Part shown: positions 45,072 through 53,573 of the stretch, piece after piece
How the letters are laid out: each line of letters begins with the position of its first letter
How positions within the stretch are numbered: the first letter of the stretch is position 1
Assembly: GCA_016841825.1 (NCBI GenBank)
Contig: JAENYK010000016.1
Span: 1 to 64,000, forward strand
Source: Halothermothrix sp.
Lineage (GTDB): Bacteria > Bacillota > Halanaerobiia > DY22613
DNA length: 64,000 nucleotides
Direction: 5' to 3'
Position numbers and translations under genes: made by a program
Notes under the pieces: model-generated
Told to the model about the DNA's origin: nothing
Databases searched by the model: none
The model's input: only the letters and a program-made list of their open reading frames with translations

Positions 45072-45215
45072 TAAAAAATAAGTAATCTACATAGCATTCA
45101 CCCCATTTCCTTTCCAAAAAATTAGCAGATAGTTATCCATATTCAGAGTACAGCTACTGGTGATCAAAATTTTTTATTTTTTATGTCTCAAATATAATAT
45201 AAGGAGGAAAAATAC
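45072..45215 (+). other. spacer between peptide genes and radical SAM gene
   Basis: A 144-base non-coding gap, four times the spacing between peptide genes. It has a T-rich stretch (TTTTTTATTTTTTATG, about 45170-45185) preceded by only weak stem potential (AGTA...TACT), so partial termination that favours precursor over enzyme is possible. A TATAAGGAGG ribosome site for the enzyme ends it. Confidence 0.4.
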
Positions 45216-46262
45216 ATGAATTATTACCCACGTAAAGTAGTCTGGGAACTTACTAATGCCTGTAATGCCAAATGTATCCATTGTGGTTCTGAATCTGGCC
45301 CGAAACGGGCTAATGAAATGCCTGTAAAAGATGCCTTACGGGTCTGTGATGAATTGGGTGAATTGGGAACCAAACATGTTACCTTAATTGGAGGAGAGTG
45401 TTTCTTGAGCCCTTATTGGGACAAAGTATGTGAACGACTACTCGAAAACAATGTTCAAGTTACCCCCCTCAGTAACGGTATTTTACTGAATGAAGCTAAC
45501 TTACAATTAATGAAAAAAATTGGCCTCAAAGGTGTATCTGTCAGTATTGACGGTATTGGTGAAACCCATGACTATATTCGGGGAGTACCAAAGATGTTTG
45601 ACAAAGTTATTTCAAATATTAAGCAAGCTCAACATTTGGGATTTGGGGTTGGAGTTAATACCTCTGTTTCTAAGGTTAATATCCACGAATTACCTGCACT
45701 ATATTATTTCCTCAGAGAATTGGGTATCAAAATTTGGCAGGTTCAGATTGTTGAGGATATCGGTAAAGCTACCCGCAACACTGAATTAAAACTCGATCTG
45801 GAAGATCTGTATCAGATCGCCAAATATGTCGCCGAATTCCGTAAAAAAGAGGGTATGCGAGTCATCGTCGGTGATAATGTAGGCTTTTATGCTTCTTTTG
45901 AACCTATGATCCGTGAGCAACCTTTCACAGGCTGTTCTGCCGGAAGATGGACACTTGGAATTGAATCAACTGGTAATGTTCGTGGATGTCTCTCTGTTTT
46001 AGGAACAGACGAGAATACTGAGGGTAATCTCCGGGAAAGATCCCTTATTGACATCTGGAATGACCCGGAACTCTTTGGCGTTTACCGACAGCGAACTGTG
46101 GACAAATTGGAAGGTTTTTGTGCTGAATGTGAATTTAACAACCTTTGCCGGGCAGGCTGTTCTTCCCTATCTTATGCTTTAACTGGCAGCTTTTATGAAA
46201 ATCCTTTCTGTCTACATAAATATGAAGTTGAGCAGGGAATAGTTGAACAAAAAATGGCATAG
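45216..46262 (+). CDS. radical SAM/SPASM peptide maturase
   Basis: A 348-residue radical SAM enzyme. The cluster motif is Cys16-xxx-Cys20-xx-Cys23 in TNACNAKCIHCG, followed by the SAM-binding GGE segment (LIGGECF, about 58). The C-terminus has a complete SPASM motif: Cys240, Gly253, Cys258, Cys302, Cys305, Cys311, Cys315 and Cys332, in the exact CX(12)GX(4)C...CX2CX5CX3C...C order that binds two auxiliary Fe-S clusters. Such enzymes install thioether, C-C or other bonds in ribosomal peptides. No PqqD-like recognition domain is visible. AAGGAGG precedes the ATG. Directly upstream are four precursor-like genes, the presumed substrates. A terminator follows at 46308. Confidence 0.92.
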   Translation: MNYYPRKVVWELTNACNAKCIHCGSESGPKRANEMPVKDALRVCDELGELGTKHVTLIGGECFLSPYWDKVCERLLENNVQVTPLSNGILLNEANLQLMKKIGLKGVSVSIDGIGETHDYIRGVPKMFDKVISNIKQAQHLGFGVGVNTSVSKVNIHELPALYYFLRELGIKIWQVQIVEDIGKATRNTELKLDLEDLYQIAKYVAEFRKKEGMRVIVGDNVGFYASFEPMIREQPFTGCSAGRWTLGIESTGNVRGCLSVLGTDENTEGNLRERSLIDIWNDPELFGVYRQRTVDKLEGFCAECEFNNLCRAGCSSLSYALTGSFYENPFCLHKYEVEQGIVEQKMA

Positions 46263-46307
46263 TTTTTCAAAACGATAAGTTTGGTTCACATAACAATATA
46301 TTTAATA

Positions 46308-46336
46308 CAAAGCCCCGTTACAGGGGTTTTATTTTT
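46308..46336 (+). terminator. terminator of the peptide cassette
   Basis: AAAGCCCC and GGGGTTTT form an eight-base stem with one G-U pair around a short loop, followed by ATTTTT. It lies 46 bases past the radical SAM stop and closes the cassette. Confidence 0.75.
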
Positions 46337-46465
46337 AATCCAACTATCTGATCAGCGGGTCTATAAACAAATTTAAAGATTCCTTTGCTAATTAACTGAG
46401 TAAAAAGTATTTCTATGACATAATCTAATTTTACAGATTGAACATTAATTGTGGCAGGTGAAATT

Positions 46466-47362
46466 ATGCTTAAGATTACTATTGAAATACTAATCATGTT
46501 TATTCTAACCATTGGCATTATGCGGCTGATGGGTAAATCCAGTATCGTGCAGCTGACTCCCTATGATCTGGTAGCAATAATTATTGTAGGAACAATTATT
46601 GCCGAACCATTGATTAGTCCTGATTTCTGGCCGGCTATTCTCCGTTCAGTTATCATCGTTCTTCTCTATCTTCTCTTTGCCAAATTGAGTCTAAATCAGA
46701 TAATGAACAAATTTTTACTCGGAGAACCCAGCATCTTAATCAAACATGGTAAAATAGTGGAAGATGTATTAGAAAGAGAACATATTTCTTTAATTCAATT
46801 ATTATCTATCCTACGAACTGCCGGATACTCTAAATTGACGGAGATAGAATACGCTATTTTGGAACCAACAGGTTCCATTAGTGTTATTCCTATCTCCTCT
46901 GCCCGACCTGTCACTCTTTCTGATCTGAATATTGAAGGAGAATATGAAGGATTACCTTTAGCTGTAGTGATAGATGGAAAGATTCAAAAGAAGAATTTGC
47001 AGTTGGTCGATAAAGATGAAGCATGGGTGATGGAAAAAATTAGAAGTAAGGGTGTTACTGATCTTAAACAGATTATTTATGGATTTATCGACGACCAAAA
47101 TAGTAAAATCTATCTTAATTTGCGAGATTCGCCAAATAGCGAAAATGAGCTGATCTCAGATCAGACTACCGCTGCAAATAACGACATGAATTATACTCAA
47201 AAAATTTATCTGGTCAAAAATAAATTAATTCAATTAGACGGTTTAAAAGAAGCCCGTATCAAAAAATCTGAGTTATTCCAGATACTCAAAGTGAACAATT
47301 TATCCGGAATTGATGAAGTAGTTTTAGAAAAAAAAATCCATGTCACAACCGCCAAAGAATAA
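46466..47362 (+). CDS. DUF421 (YetF-like) membrane protein
   Basis: A 298-residue protein with three N-terminal membrane helices (about 5-75) and a cytoplasmic DUF421 domain. The RTAGYSKLTEIEYAILEPTGS segment (given here in part: AILEPTGSISVIP, about 135) is the family mark. The C-terminal 100 residues are longer than in the short YcaP form. YetF-like proteins have been tied to spore membranes in Bacilli, but the biochemical role is unknown. ATG 46466 has AGGTGA five bases upstream; GTG 46451 has none. It is on the plus strand like the cassette but is separated from it by a terminator, so it is probably its own unit. Confidence 0.88.
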   Translation: MLKITIEILIMFILTIGIMRLMGKSSIVQLTPYDLVAIIIVGTIIAEPLISPDFWPAILRSVIIVLLYLLFAKLSLNQIMNKFLLGEPSILIKHGKIVEDVLEREHISLIQLLSILRTAGYSKLTEIEYAILEPTGSISVIPISSARPVTLSDLNIEGEYEGLPLAVVIDGKIQKKNLQLVDKDEAWVMEKIRSKGVTDLKQIIYGFIDDQNSKIYLNLRDSPNSENELISDQTTAANNDMNYTQKIYLVKNKLIQLDGLKEARIKKSELFQILKVNNLSGIDEVVLEKKIHVTTAKE

Positions 47363-47427
47363 CTTGCAGTCACCTGATAAAGTACTTTTGCGTTAATCTG
47401 TGTTTAAATAAACTATAAAAGGATGTA

Positions 47428-47475
47428 GCTGTTTGAAAGTGGTTTTCATAAACCATTTTCAAACAGCCCCTTTTT
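47428..47475 (+). terminator. terminator of the DUF421 gene
   Basis: An 18-bp stem (47428-47445 with 47450-47467, one G-U pair) around a four-base loop, then CCC and five T. It points rightwards. It also ends 54 bases before the convergent gene stop at 47521 and may serve both. Confidence 0.9.
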
Positions 47476-47520
47476 ACACAAAACCGGTTACCTAACTAGA
47501 TTTATTAAGGTGAAACTTTG

Positions 47521-49476
47521 TTACTGTATCATTCCTTTCCTCAAGGACGCTGGATTTAGCCAATCAAAAAGAGCTGCTCCGACATAAAAATAATATCTAC
47601 CTTCCTGTTCAAGTTTGCCAAAATTCATGCCATAACCGATCTCTACATTATCACTAAAAAGAGTTAGAGCGACTCCCAATCCATATTCCACTTTATCTTC
47701 ACGAGAAATCATCACCGAAGACAATCCCACTCCCGGATTGAGTACATCATTATAAAGATAATCAGCTATCCGCCACTTTCCAGAATCATTGGGGCGATTC
47801 CCATAATGTAGAATCCAGGAAACTGCAAAGGCAGGTTGAAAAGCTTCCTGCCATCCCCCCTTAACAAAGACAAAGTTATTCGCCCAGTTATTAAAAACTC
47901 CATAACGTTTTACTACAAACGAAAACTCTCTTCTAATTACAGGTGAACCTTGACCTGTAATCTGAACATATAAAGTATAGATATCATCTTCCTGTCTTCG
48001 GGTTGCCGGTATGTCTATCACAGTAGGTGGAGCATTAGCCAGATTAACCTCTCTTGTCTGCTGAGGTTTTAACTGCTCAGAATTAGCTCTATCCCCAACA
48101 GCTGATACAAAGGATATGCGCTCAATTAAACCTTGAAAAGCAGATTTATAGTCGGAGTAATAATTATTTTTCGCCAAAATTTGCTCCAATTCAGCTAATG
48201 ATTTTGTCCAGCTCTGGGCAGTAGTATTTAAAAATCCTGCTATTTTATTGGATATCTCTATAGGTAATTCTTTCTCTAATTCTTCACTTAATTCTTTAAC
48301 CTCTTGAATAGAATGAACTACCGATCCATAAAGGTCATTTTCAACAGCCTTCCGAATATCGCTCATCAGCTTACTTAATGTATCTAATTTGCTCAAAATA
48401 TTCCTTATCTGAGTTGTGGAATCTACCTCAGAAATTGTTAATATCTCGCGAATCAGATCTTCGTAATCATCACGTAGAACAGATAATTTTAAAAATTTAT
48501 CTTTTAATCCTACCAAAACCCCCTCTAACTCCTTAAATTTGTCATCTACAGGTAATTTAGCCAATTTTGCGGTAAGCTCGTCCAAGATTTGCTCTATATC
48601 TTTAGAACCAAACAATCCCTCCAATTCTTTTAATTCTGAGACCAATTGTGTTTTTAAACTACCAATAATTTTCCTCAATTCAGAGTCTTTGTTTTGAATA
48701 TCTTCAGCCAGATCCTGGATATCCTGATATAACCCATAGTTTTCATCCAGATGAGTCATTTCTGCTTGCGACATCCCAAAAGTGATTTTTTTTACCTCAT
48801 GTTCTGAACCCATCTCTAATGAGTCATAATTGCGCAAATGAATCGCCGCTGAGTGTTGACTTTTTGATCTCTGAATACACCAGACACTCAAACTTAATTC
48901 ATTCTTTTGAATTATATCTTGCGTCTCTGCAGACAAATTTTCCTGAGTCTTATCCAAATGTTCAGCTAACAACTTTAATAAATCATTATAAGTAGGATCA
49001 GGTGTACTCAATGCCTGTCCAAGTTGTTCTTCAGTGAAAACTTTCTCTAATGTGTCCAACAAATTTAAAATAAAAGATCCCCTTCCCTTAAGTTTGCTTC
49101 TAAATTCCTGTTCCTTCTCTGGTGTCGGATCTTTCAGTAAACTTTCCCGCAGACTGCCCATCTGTTCCACATAATCACTTAATTCATCTCTACCTTCCAC
49201 CAATAACGTTTTCAATGCCAATACTTCTGCTCTTAACTTTTTGCTCTCAGGTGTAGCGATTATATCAGAATCAAAACCCAATTTTTCTGGGAAAAATTTT
49301 ACATGAATCATACTATTGATATCTACATAATACATAAATTTACCTTCCATCAGGTTTATCGTTCTTCCTTCCTGAGTGTATTCAGTAAAAGTCACAAAAC
49401 TCTCTTCCGCTCCAATAACTGCAGACCAACTAACCACAATCAATACCAGGACTAGCATACATCTGATAGTTCTCAT
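47521..49476 (-). CDS. exported coiled-coil protein with beta-barrel-like C-terminus
   Basis: A 651-residue protein with a clear signal peptide (hydrophobic about 6-18, Ala-rich cleavage site near 23). Residues about 230-450 are rich in heptads (for example DLAEDIQNKDSELRKIIGSL) and should form long coiled coils. The last 130 residues alternate polar and non-polar residues with Tyr/Gly ends (EYGLGVALTLFSDNVEIGYG), as in outer-membrane strands. No catalytic motif or known family is recognised. A diderm Firmicute could use it as an envelope tether or barrel-anchored structural protein. ATG 49476 has AAGGAGAGG upstream. It is cotranscribed with the small 49503 gene. Confidence 0.75.
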   Translation of the reverse strand: MRTIRCMLVLVLIVVSWSAVIGAEESFVTFTEYTQEGRTINLMEGKFMYYVDINSMIHVKFFPEKLGFDSDIIATPESKKLRAEVLALKTLLVEGRDELSDYVEQMGSLRESLLKDPTPEKEQEFRSKLKGRGSFILNLLDTLEKVFTEEQLGQALSTPDPTYNDLLKLLAEHLDKTQENLSAETQDIIQKNELSLSVWCIQRSKSQHSAAIHLRNYDSLEMGSEHEVKKITFGMSQAEMTHLDENYGLYQDIQDLAEDIQNKDSELRKIIGSLKTQLVSELKELEGLFGSKDIEQILDELTAKLAKLPVDDKFKELEGVLVGLKDKFLKLSVLRDDYEDLIREILTISEVDSTTQIRNILSKLDTLSKLMSDIRKAVENDLYGSVVHSIQEVKELSEELEKELPIEISNKIAGFLNTTAQSWTKSLAELEQILAKNNYYSDYKSAFQGLIERISFVSAVGDRANSEQLKPQQTREVNLANAPPTVIDIPATRRQEDDIYTLYVQITGQGSPVIRREFSFVVKRYGVFNNWANNFVFVKGGWQEAFQPAFAVSWILHYGNRPNDSGKWRIADYLYNDVLNPGVGLSSVMISREDKVEYGLGVALTLFSDNVEIGYGMNFGKLEQEGRYYFYVGAALFDWLNPASLRKGMIQ

Positions 49477-49502
49477 CAATTCCTCTCCTTTCCCTTTTCG
49501 TT

Positions 49503-49850
49503 CTAAACTTTTGTTTCAGCTACAGCAAAAGCTCTCTCTAATGATAAAAGTTTAACCTCGTCTTTTTTTAAAAAATCTACTGGCTGACCATCAAGATTTA
49601 AAACCACCACCACATTGTCTTCAGCTTTATATTTTTCTAATTTTTCAGTGGTCAAAACTTGCAAATCAACTATCCAAATTAATCGGCGAACATCTTCAAA
49701 GGCCTGACTGCGTACCTCAGCCATCTTCACTATCTCTTCAATATCATTTCCTTTACCAAAAACCATCATTTTTACCGTAAATTCCTCCGCAAGAGCTGCT
49801 GACAGACTCTCTCTGTCTCTGACAAGATTTTCACCAGATAATACCAGCAT
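49503..49850 (-). CDS. hypothetical small alpha/beta protein
   Basis: A 115-residue soluble protein of alternating strands and helices (MLVLSGENLVRD, then VKMMVFGKG, LIWIVDLQVL, NVVVVLNLDG), suggesting a Rossmann-like or receiver-like fold without catalytic motifs. No family is recognised. ATG 49850 has GGGGG seven bases upstream and is preferred to 49856. It lies 26 bases upstream of the coiled-coil gene and is likely to serve the same process. Confidence 0.7.
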   Translation of the reverse strand: MLVLSGENLVRDRESLSAALAEEFTVKMMVFGKGNDIEEIVKMAEVRSQAFEDVRRLIWIVDLQVLTTEKLEKYKAEDNVVVVLNLDGQPVDFLKKDEVKLLSLERAFAVAETKV

Positions 49851-50055
49851 CTTCATACCCCCTTTAAATTTTACCTTTTAATATCATGAAAACTTATAGC
49901 TGACAACCATCCAATACTAAAACTCTCCGCAATAGTCCTAGTATTTATTATATTCTATTTTTACCTCCTTTTTCCTTCTAAGTAATATATAAGATTTTAA
50001 TTTTTGCTATATTAGTTTCATCGTATCTTTTCTATTTACAGACTTCTACTTCCAT

Positions 50056-50090
50056 AAAAAAAACCCCACAGATTAATAATCTGTGGGGTT
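50056..50090 (-). terminator. terminator of secDF
   Basis: A perfect 13-bp stem, AACCCCACAGATT with AATCTGTGGGGTT, around three bases, followed on the minus strand by seven T. It lies 15 bases past the secF stop. Confidence 0.92.
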
Positions 50091-50104
50091 GAAGATCAAT
50101 TGAG

Positions 50105-50980
50105 TTAGATTTTACTACCTTCAGCAACCCACTTCTTCCAGGTTACCAACAGTGGTGCAGCTACAAAAATAGAAGAATACGTTCCTGTAATAACACCAAA
50201 CAGCAGAGCAGTCATAAATACTTTGATGGAAGCACCACCAAAAAGTAAGATTGCCAGAACTGTCAACAGTGTAGTTACAGAAGTATTAATCGAACGAGGT
50301 AAAGTATCAAGAACTGCCTTATTACACACTACTTCAAATGGGGTCTTCCTCGCCAATTTCACATTCTCGCGAATTCTATCAAAAATAACGATTGTATCAT
50401 TAATAGAATAACCGACAATAGTCAAAATCGCTGCAACAAACGGTGTATTAATCTCTAATTGGAAGATAGAGAATAAACCGATTACGATAAAAGTATCGTG
50501 CAGCAACGCAACAATCGCCGCAATAGCATATTGAAATCTGAATCGTAAACTGATATAGAGAACAATCGCAATTGAAGCAACTAAGAGAGCAAGTAAAGCC
50601 TTGAGTCTTAACTCTTTACCGATGCTTGGACCAACTTGCTCAGTTCTCATATTCTCAGCATCAGGATATTTAGCCTGAATACTACTAATAAGATTAGCTT
50701 GCTCATCAGCCTGTAAATTTGCAGTTCTGATCAAAACACCTTTATATGGGTCAGACGTTTCAACAATACTACTTACCTTATCTAAGTTATACTCAGCCAA
50801 AATACTACGAATGTCTGCAGTAGTAACCGTGGTAGTATCATCAAATTTGATATCTAAAAGAGTACCTCCGACAAAATCAATACCCAAATTTAAACCCTGA
50901 AACAGCATTGATATTAAACCTAAGCCAATAATCACCAGAGAAATTATATACCAGATTCGTCTCTTTTTAATTAAGTCCAC
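50105..50980 (-). CDS. secF: protein translocase subunit SecF
   Basis: A 291-residue SecF with six helices and one extracytoplasmic loop. The first helix is followed by GLNLGIDFVGGTLLDIKF, and the TM4 region has the RND-type TIVGYSINDTIVIFDRIREN stretch (given in part: GYSINDTIVIFDR). With SecD it pulls secreted proteins across the membrane using the proton or sodium gradient. The gene is separate from secD, whereas Bacillus fuses them. GTG 50980 has AAGGAGG eight bases upstream. A five-base gap joins it to secD. Confidence 0.95.
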   Translation of the reverse strand: MDLIKKRRIWYIISLVIIGLGLISMLFQGLNLGIDFVGGTLLDIKFDDTTTVTTADIRSILAEYNLDKVSSIVETSDPYKGVLIRTANLQADEQANLISSIQAKYPDAENMRTEQVGPSIGKELRLKALLALLVASIAIVLYISLRFRFQYAIAAIVALLHDTFIVIGLFSIFQLEINTPFVAAILTIVGYSINDTIVIFDRIRENVKLARKTPFEVVCNKAVLDTLPRSINTSVTTLLTVLAILLFGGASIKVFMTALLFGVITGTYSSIFVAAPLLVTWKKWVAEGSKI

Positions 50981-50985
50981 CTCTA

Positions 50986-52191
50986 TTACCTCCTTACACC
51001 AAAAGCGCGAGGGCTATTGATCAATTTTGCCTGGATATCCATTAAACTGCGGGTAATGACAATTGCCGAGAACATACTGGCTAAGATACCAATCCCCAGT
51101 GTGACTGCAAATCCACGTACAGTACCACTGGTGAAATACGCCAGAATCAGAGCTGTAATTAGAGTAGTAACATTGGAATCCATAATAGTTGTGATGGCAC
51201 GCTTAAAACCTGCATCAATACCAGCTCTTACAGTCTTGCCAGCACGTAATTCCTCTCTAATTCGCTCAAATATGATGATGTTGGCGTCTACTGCCATACC
51301 AATAGACAGAATCAAACCTGCAATACCTGGCATGGTCAGTGTAGCTTTTAAACCTGCCAGAATCCCCATGACTAATAGTCCATAGATAACCAATGCCTGA
51401 GCGGCAATGAAACCAGGATAACGGTAATATAGGGTCATAAAAATTCCTACCAAAATTAGACCGATAAGACCAGCTGTTAAACTTTTATCAATGGAAATCT
51501 TACCCAGGGAAGGACCGACAATTCTGGTCTCTTCAACGGTTACTCGCACGGGTAAAGCACCTTCACGTAATAAGATTACATCTTGTTGAGCCTCTTCTAA
51601 AGAGTCATAGCCTGTAACCTGGACACCACTGTTCCGACTAATCTTTTCCCGTACTCTGGGATCAGTTAGCAGTTCCTCGTCCAGATAGATACTGATCTTT
51701 TTACCAATATTTTCCTCAGTAATCTTTTCAAAAAGTTTACTACCTTCATCATTCAAAGTGAAGTTCACTACTGCACGACCAAATTGGTCATAATTGGCTT
51801 CAGCAGTCTTAATATATTCACCTGTTAAAACAACTTCTCCTTCTTCATCTCTGAATTCTAACATTGCTGTTCTACCAATAACTTTGATCGCTTCAGTTGG
51901 GTTATCAATGTCTGGGAGCTCAACAATAATTCGTTTTACACCCTCCAACTGAATATTTGCTTCAGTAAGGCCTAATGCATTGATACGTCGATCCATTATA
52001 TTCATTATTCCTTGCATTGCATCTGAATCAACCTTACGTTGATCGGTATCATGTGCCTCAAGGACGATATGAGCTCCGCCCTTTAAATCCAACCCTAGCT
52101 GAATTCCATTGAACGCAAATAGGAGACAGGCAAAACCTATGATCGCCAGGATTGTAATAAATTTTAAATATCTTTTCTTTCTCCAGTCCAT
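50986..52191 (-). CDS. secD: protein translocase subunit SecD
   Basis: A 401-residue SecD with one N-terminal helix and the P1 head domain, then five helices. The sequence GIQLGLDLKGGAHIVLEA at about 30 and the TM4 motif SIGMAVDANIIIFERIREE at about 300 (Asp for ion coupling in MAVDAN) mark it. Length is typical of clostridial SecD. AAAGGAGG precedes ATG 52191. It heads the secD-secF pair. Confidence 0.95.
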   Translation of the reverse strand: MDWRKKRYLKFITILAIIGFACLLFAFNGIQLGLDLKGGAHIVLEAHDTDQRKVDSDAMQGIMNIMDRRINALGLTEANIQLEGVKRIIVELPDIDNPTEAIKVIGRTAMLEFRDEEGEVVLTGEYIKTAEANYDQFGRAVVNFTLNDEGSKLFEKITEENIGKKISIYLDEELLTDPRVREKISRNSGVQVTGYDSLEEAQQDVILLREGALPVRVTVEETRIVGPSLGKISIDKSLTAGLIGLILVGIFMTLYYRYPGFIAAQALVIYGLLVMGILAGLKATLTMPGIAGLILSIGMAVDANIIIFERIREELRAGKTVRAGIDAGFKRAITTIMDSNVTTLITALILAYFTSGTVRGFAVTLGIGILASMFSAIVITRSLMDIQAKLINSPRAFGVRR

Positions 52192-52291
52192 TCCGTTTTC
52201 CTCCTTTAATAACGATTCATAATTTCCTCAAGAATTCAACTCTAATTATATCTCGTACAACATTGTTTTGTCAATGAATTCCCGTGATTAA

Positions 52292-52957
52292 TTAGAGGAG
52301 TTTCGTGTTATTAATACATAACCCAAAAGTACATTCAAGTAATTGAGCAGCCCTACGACTCATAATCATTCTCGTTAAAAAGATTTCAAAATACTCCATT
52401 ACTGGACAAATCTTAGTATCAATTTCTAAATTTAAAGTAATAGTCTTCTGAGCTGCATCTACTTTAATCTGAGATTTTTCCACTGCATAATTAACCCGAT
52501 CATGAATATCAAAAGTTGCAAAATCTCGATTCCGCACCCGCCCCCGGGCTACATCACCTTTATCAGCAATAATCAGAGCCGCAGCAACCGGATTTACTGC
52601 CTCTCCTGTATGTTCATCGTGATTGCCAATCGCCCCAATGATTGTTCCAATCTCTTCAAAATCCATCTCTAGCCTGGCTAAAATCTGTGAAGCCAACAAA
52701 GCTGAAGCCTGCCAATGATTGGCTCTGGCTACAACATTACCAATATCATGAAGATAGCCAGCGATAGCTGCCAGTTCACAGATTCGTTCGGGATAATTGA
52801 GGTCGACTAAAATATTACGGGCCACAGCAGAAACCAGACCTCCATGCCTTAATCCATGTTCAGTAAATCCCATTTCTGCAAGATGTTTATTAGCTAATTT
52901 AAGATATATCTTAACTTGTTCATCATTTTTGACATCTTCTACTGTAATTAGTTTCAT
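52292..52957 (-). CDS. HD-domain phosphohydrolase
   Basis: A 221-residue HD-superfamily protein. The metal ligands are visible: His in LRHGGLVSAVAR (about 37), HDIGN (about 70) and GNHDEH (about 110), with Asp in IADKGDVARGR (about 131). Proteins of this size hydrolyse nucleotides or cyclic nucleotides, but the substrate is unknown. GGGGGTA precedes ATG 52957. It stands alone, facing a gene-poor region. Confidence 0.85.
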   Translation of the reverse strand: MKLITVEDVKNDEQVKIYLKLANKHLAEMGFTEHGLRHGGLVSAVARNILVDLNYPERICELAAIAGYLHDIGNVVARANHWQASALLASQILARLEMDFEEIGTIIGAIGNHDEHTGEAVNPVAAALIIADKGDVARGRVRNRDFATFDIHDRVNYAVEKSQIKVDAAQKTITLNLEIDTKICPVMEYFEIFLTRMIMSRRAAQLLECTFGLCINNTKLL

Positions 52958-53038
52958 TATTATACCCCCGTAACAAAGTTGCGCAAACTATTTGTCTAAC
53001 AAATCATATCTTTCGTTATTTGAGTAGTTAGTATTCAT

Positions 53039-53065
53039 AAAAAAGGTGAAGCTTTACACTTCACC
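53039..53065 (-). terminator. minus-strand terminator T4
   Basis: GGTGAAG and CTTCACC form a seven-base stem around seven bases, followed on the minus strand by six T. No annotated gene ends immediately upstream, so it implies a short transcript from the region 53066-53228. Confidence 0.75.
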
Positions 53066-53113
53066 AACATCTCCAATATCACTATATTCGATTAAATAGT
53101 CGCAAAATTCACC

Positions 53114-53127
53114 GACGCATATGCGTC
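53114..53127. other. perfect 14-base palindrome
   Basis: GACGCATATGCGTC is perfectly self-complementary with no loop, in otherwise A/T-rich sequence. It may be an operator for a dimeric regulator; no partner gene can be named. Confidence 0.35.
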
Positions 53128-53228
53128 AAAATAAAACACTTCAATCAAGCATAAGATACCTTTCCAATAATACTATTAATTCACCTTACTCTCACAATAG
53201 TACCTAAAAATTTCTAAATATGACTGAC

Positions 53229-53272
53229 AAAAGGACAAGAGTTAGTCTGAGGGGATAAACCTCCTGTCCTTT
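53229..53272 (-). terminator. minus-strand terminator T3
   Basis: AAAGGACA and TGTCCTTT pair over eight bases, with an inner GAG/CTC pairing, then TTTT on the minus strand. It lies 54 bases past the tiny ORF at 53327-53377. Confidence 0.6.
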
Positions 53273-53326
53273 CATCAAAGACTAATCCAACTAACCAACA
53301 TATACTTTATTTACAAAAATCAACCT

Positions 53327-53377
53327 CTAGACTCTAACCCCAACACCTAATGAAGAATTCATAATTATAATCCACAT
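53327..53377 (-). CDS. possible 16-aa peptide
   Basis: AAAGGAG is spaced eight bases from an ATG that opens MWIIIMNSSLGVGVRV and a stop. An earlier ATG at 53383 is too close to the site. The ribosome site and terminator T3 support expression, but so short a frame can arise by chance. No function is suggested. Confidence 0.25.
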   Translation of the reverse strand: MWIIIMNSSLGVGVRV

Positions 53378-53478
53378 ATTCATCTCTCCTTTGCTTAAAA
53401 TTTTATATTATCCACACAATTAATGCGTGAAAATAACCATTAGAACATTATTTCTATCTTACCTCCTGAGCGGTCTAC

Positions 53479-53517
53479 AAAAATAAAAAAAGATGCCAAG
53501 CCAAAGCTATAGCACCT
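53479..53517 (-). terminator. minus-strand terminator T2
   Basis: AGGTGC and GCATCT pair (one G-U), enclosing a further AGC/GCT pairing, followed by TTTTTTTATTTTT on the minus strand. Confidence 0.55.
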
Positions 53518-53573
53518 CAATATACCATATATCCCAGAATGTAAGACTACTATCCTGAGTCAGTAATAGATAT

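Noticed and set aside
53452-53475. A strong minus-strand ribosome site (AGGAGGTAAG) as a new gene start
   Set aside because: The next in-range ATG is followed after one codon by a stop, and the following ATG opens only six codons. It is kept only as part of the terminator-rich region.
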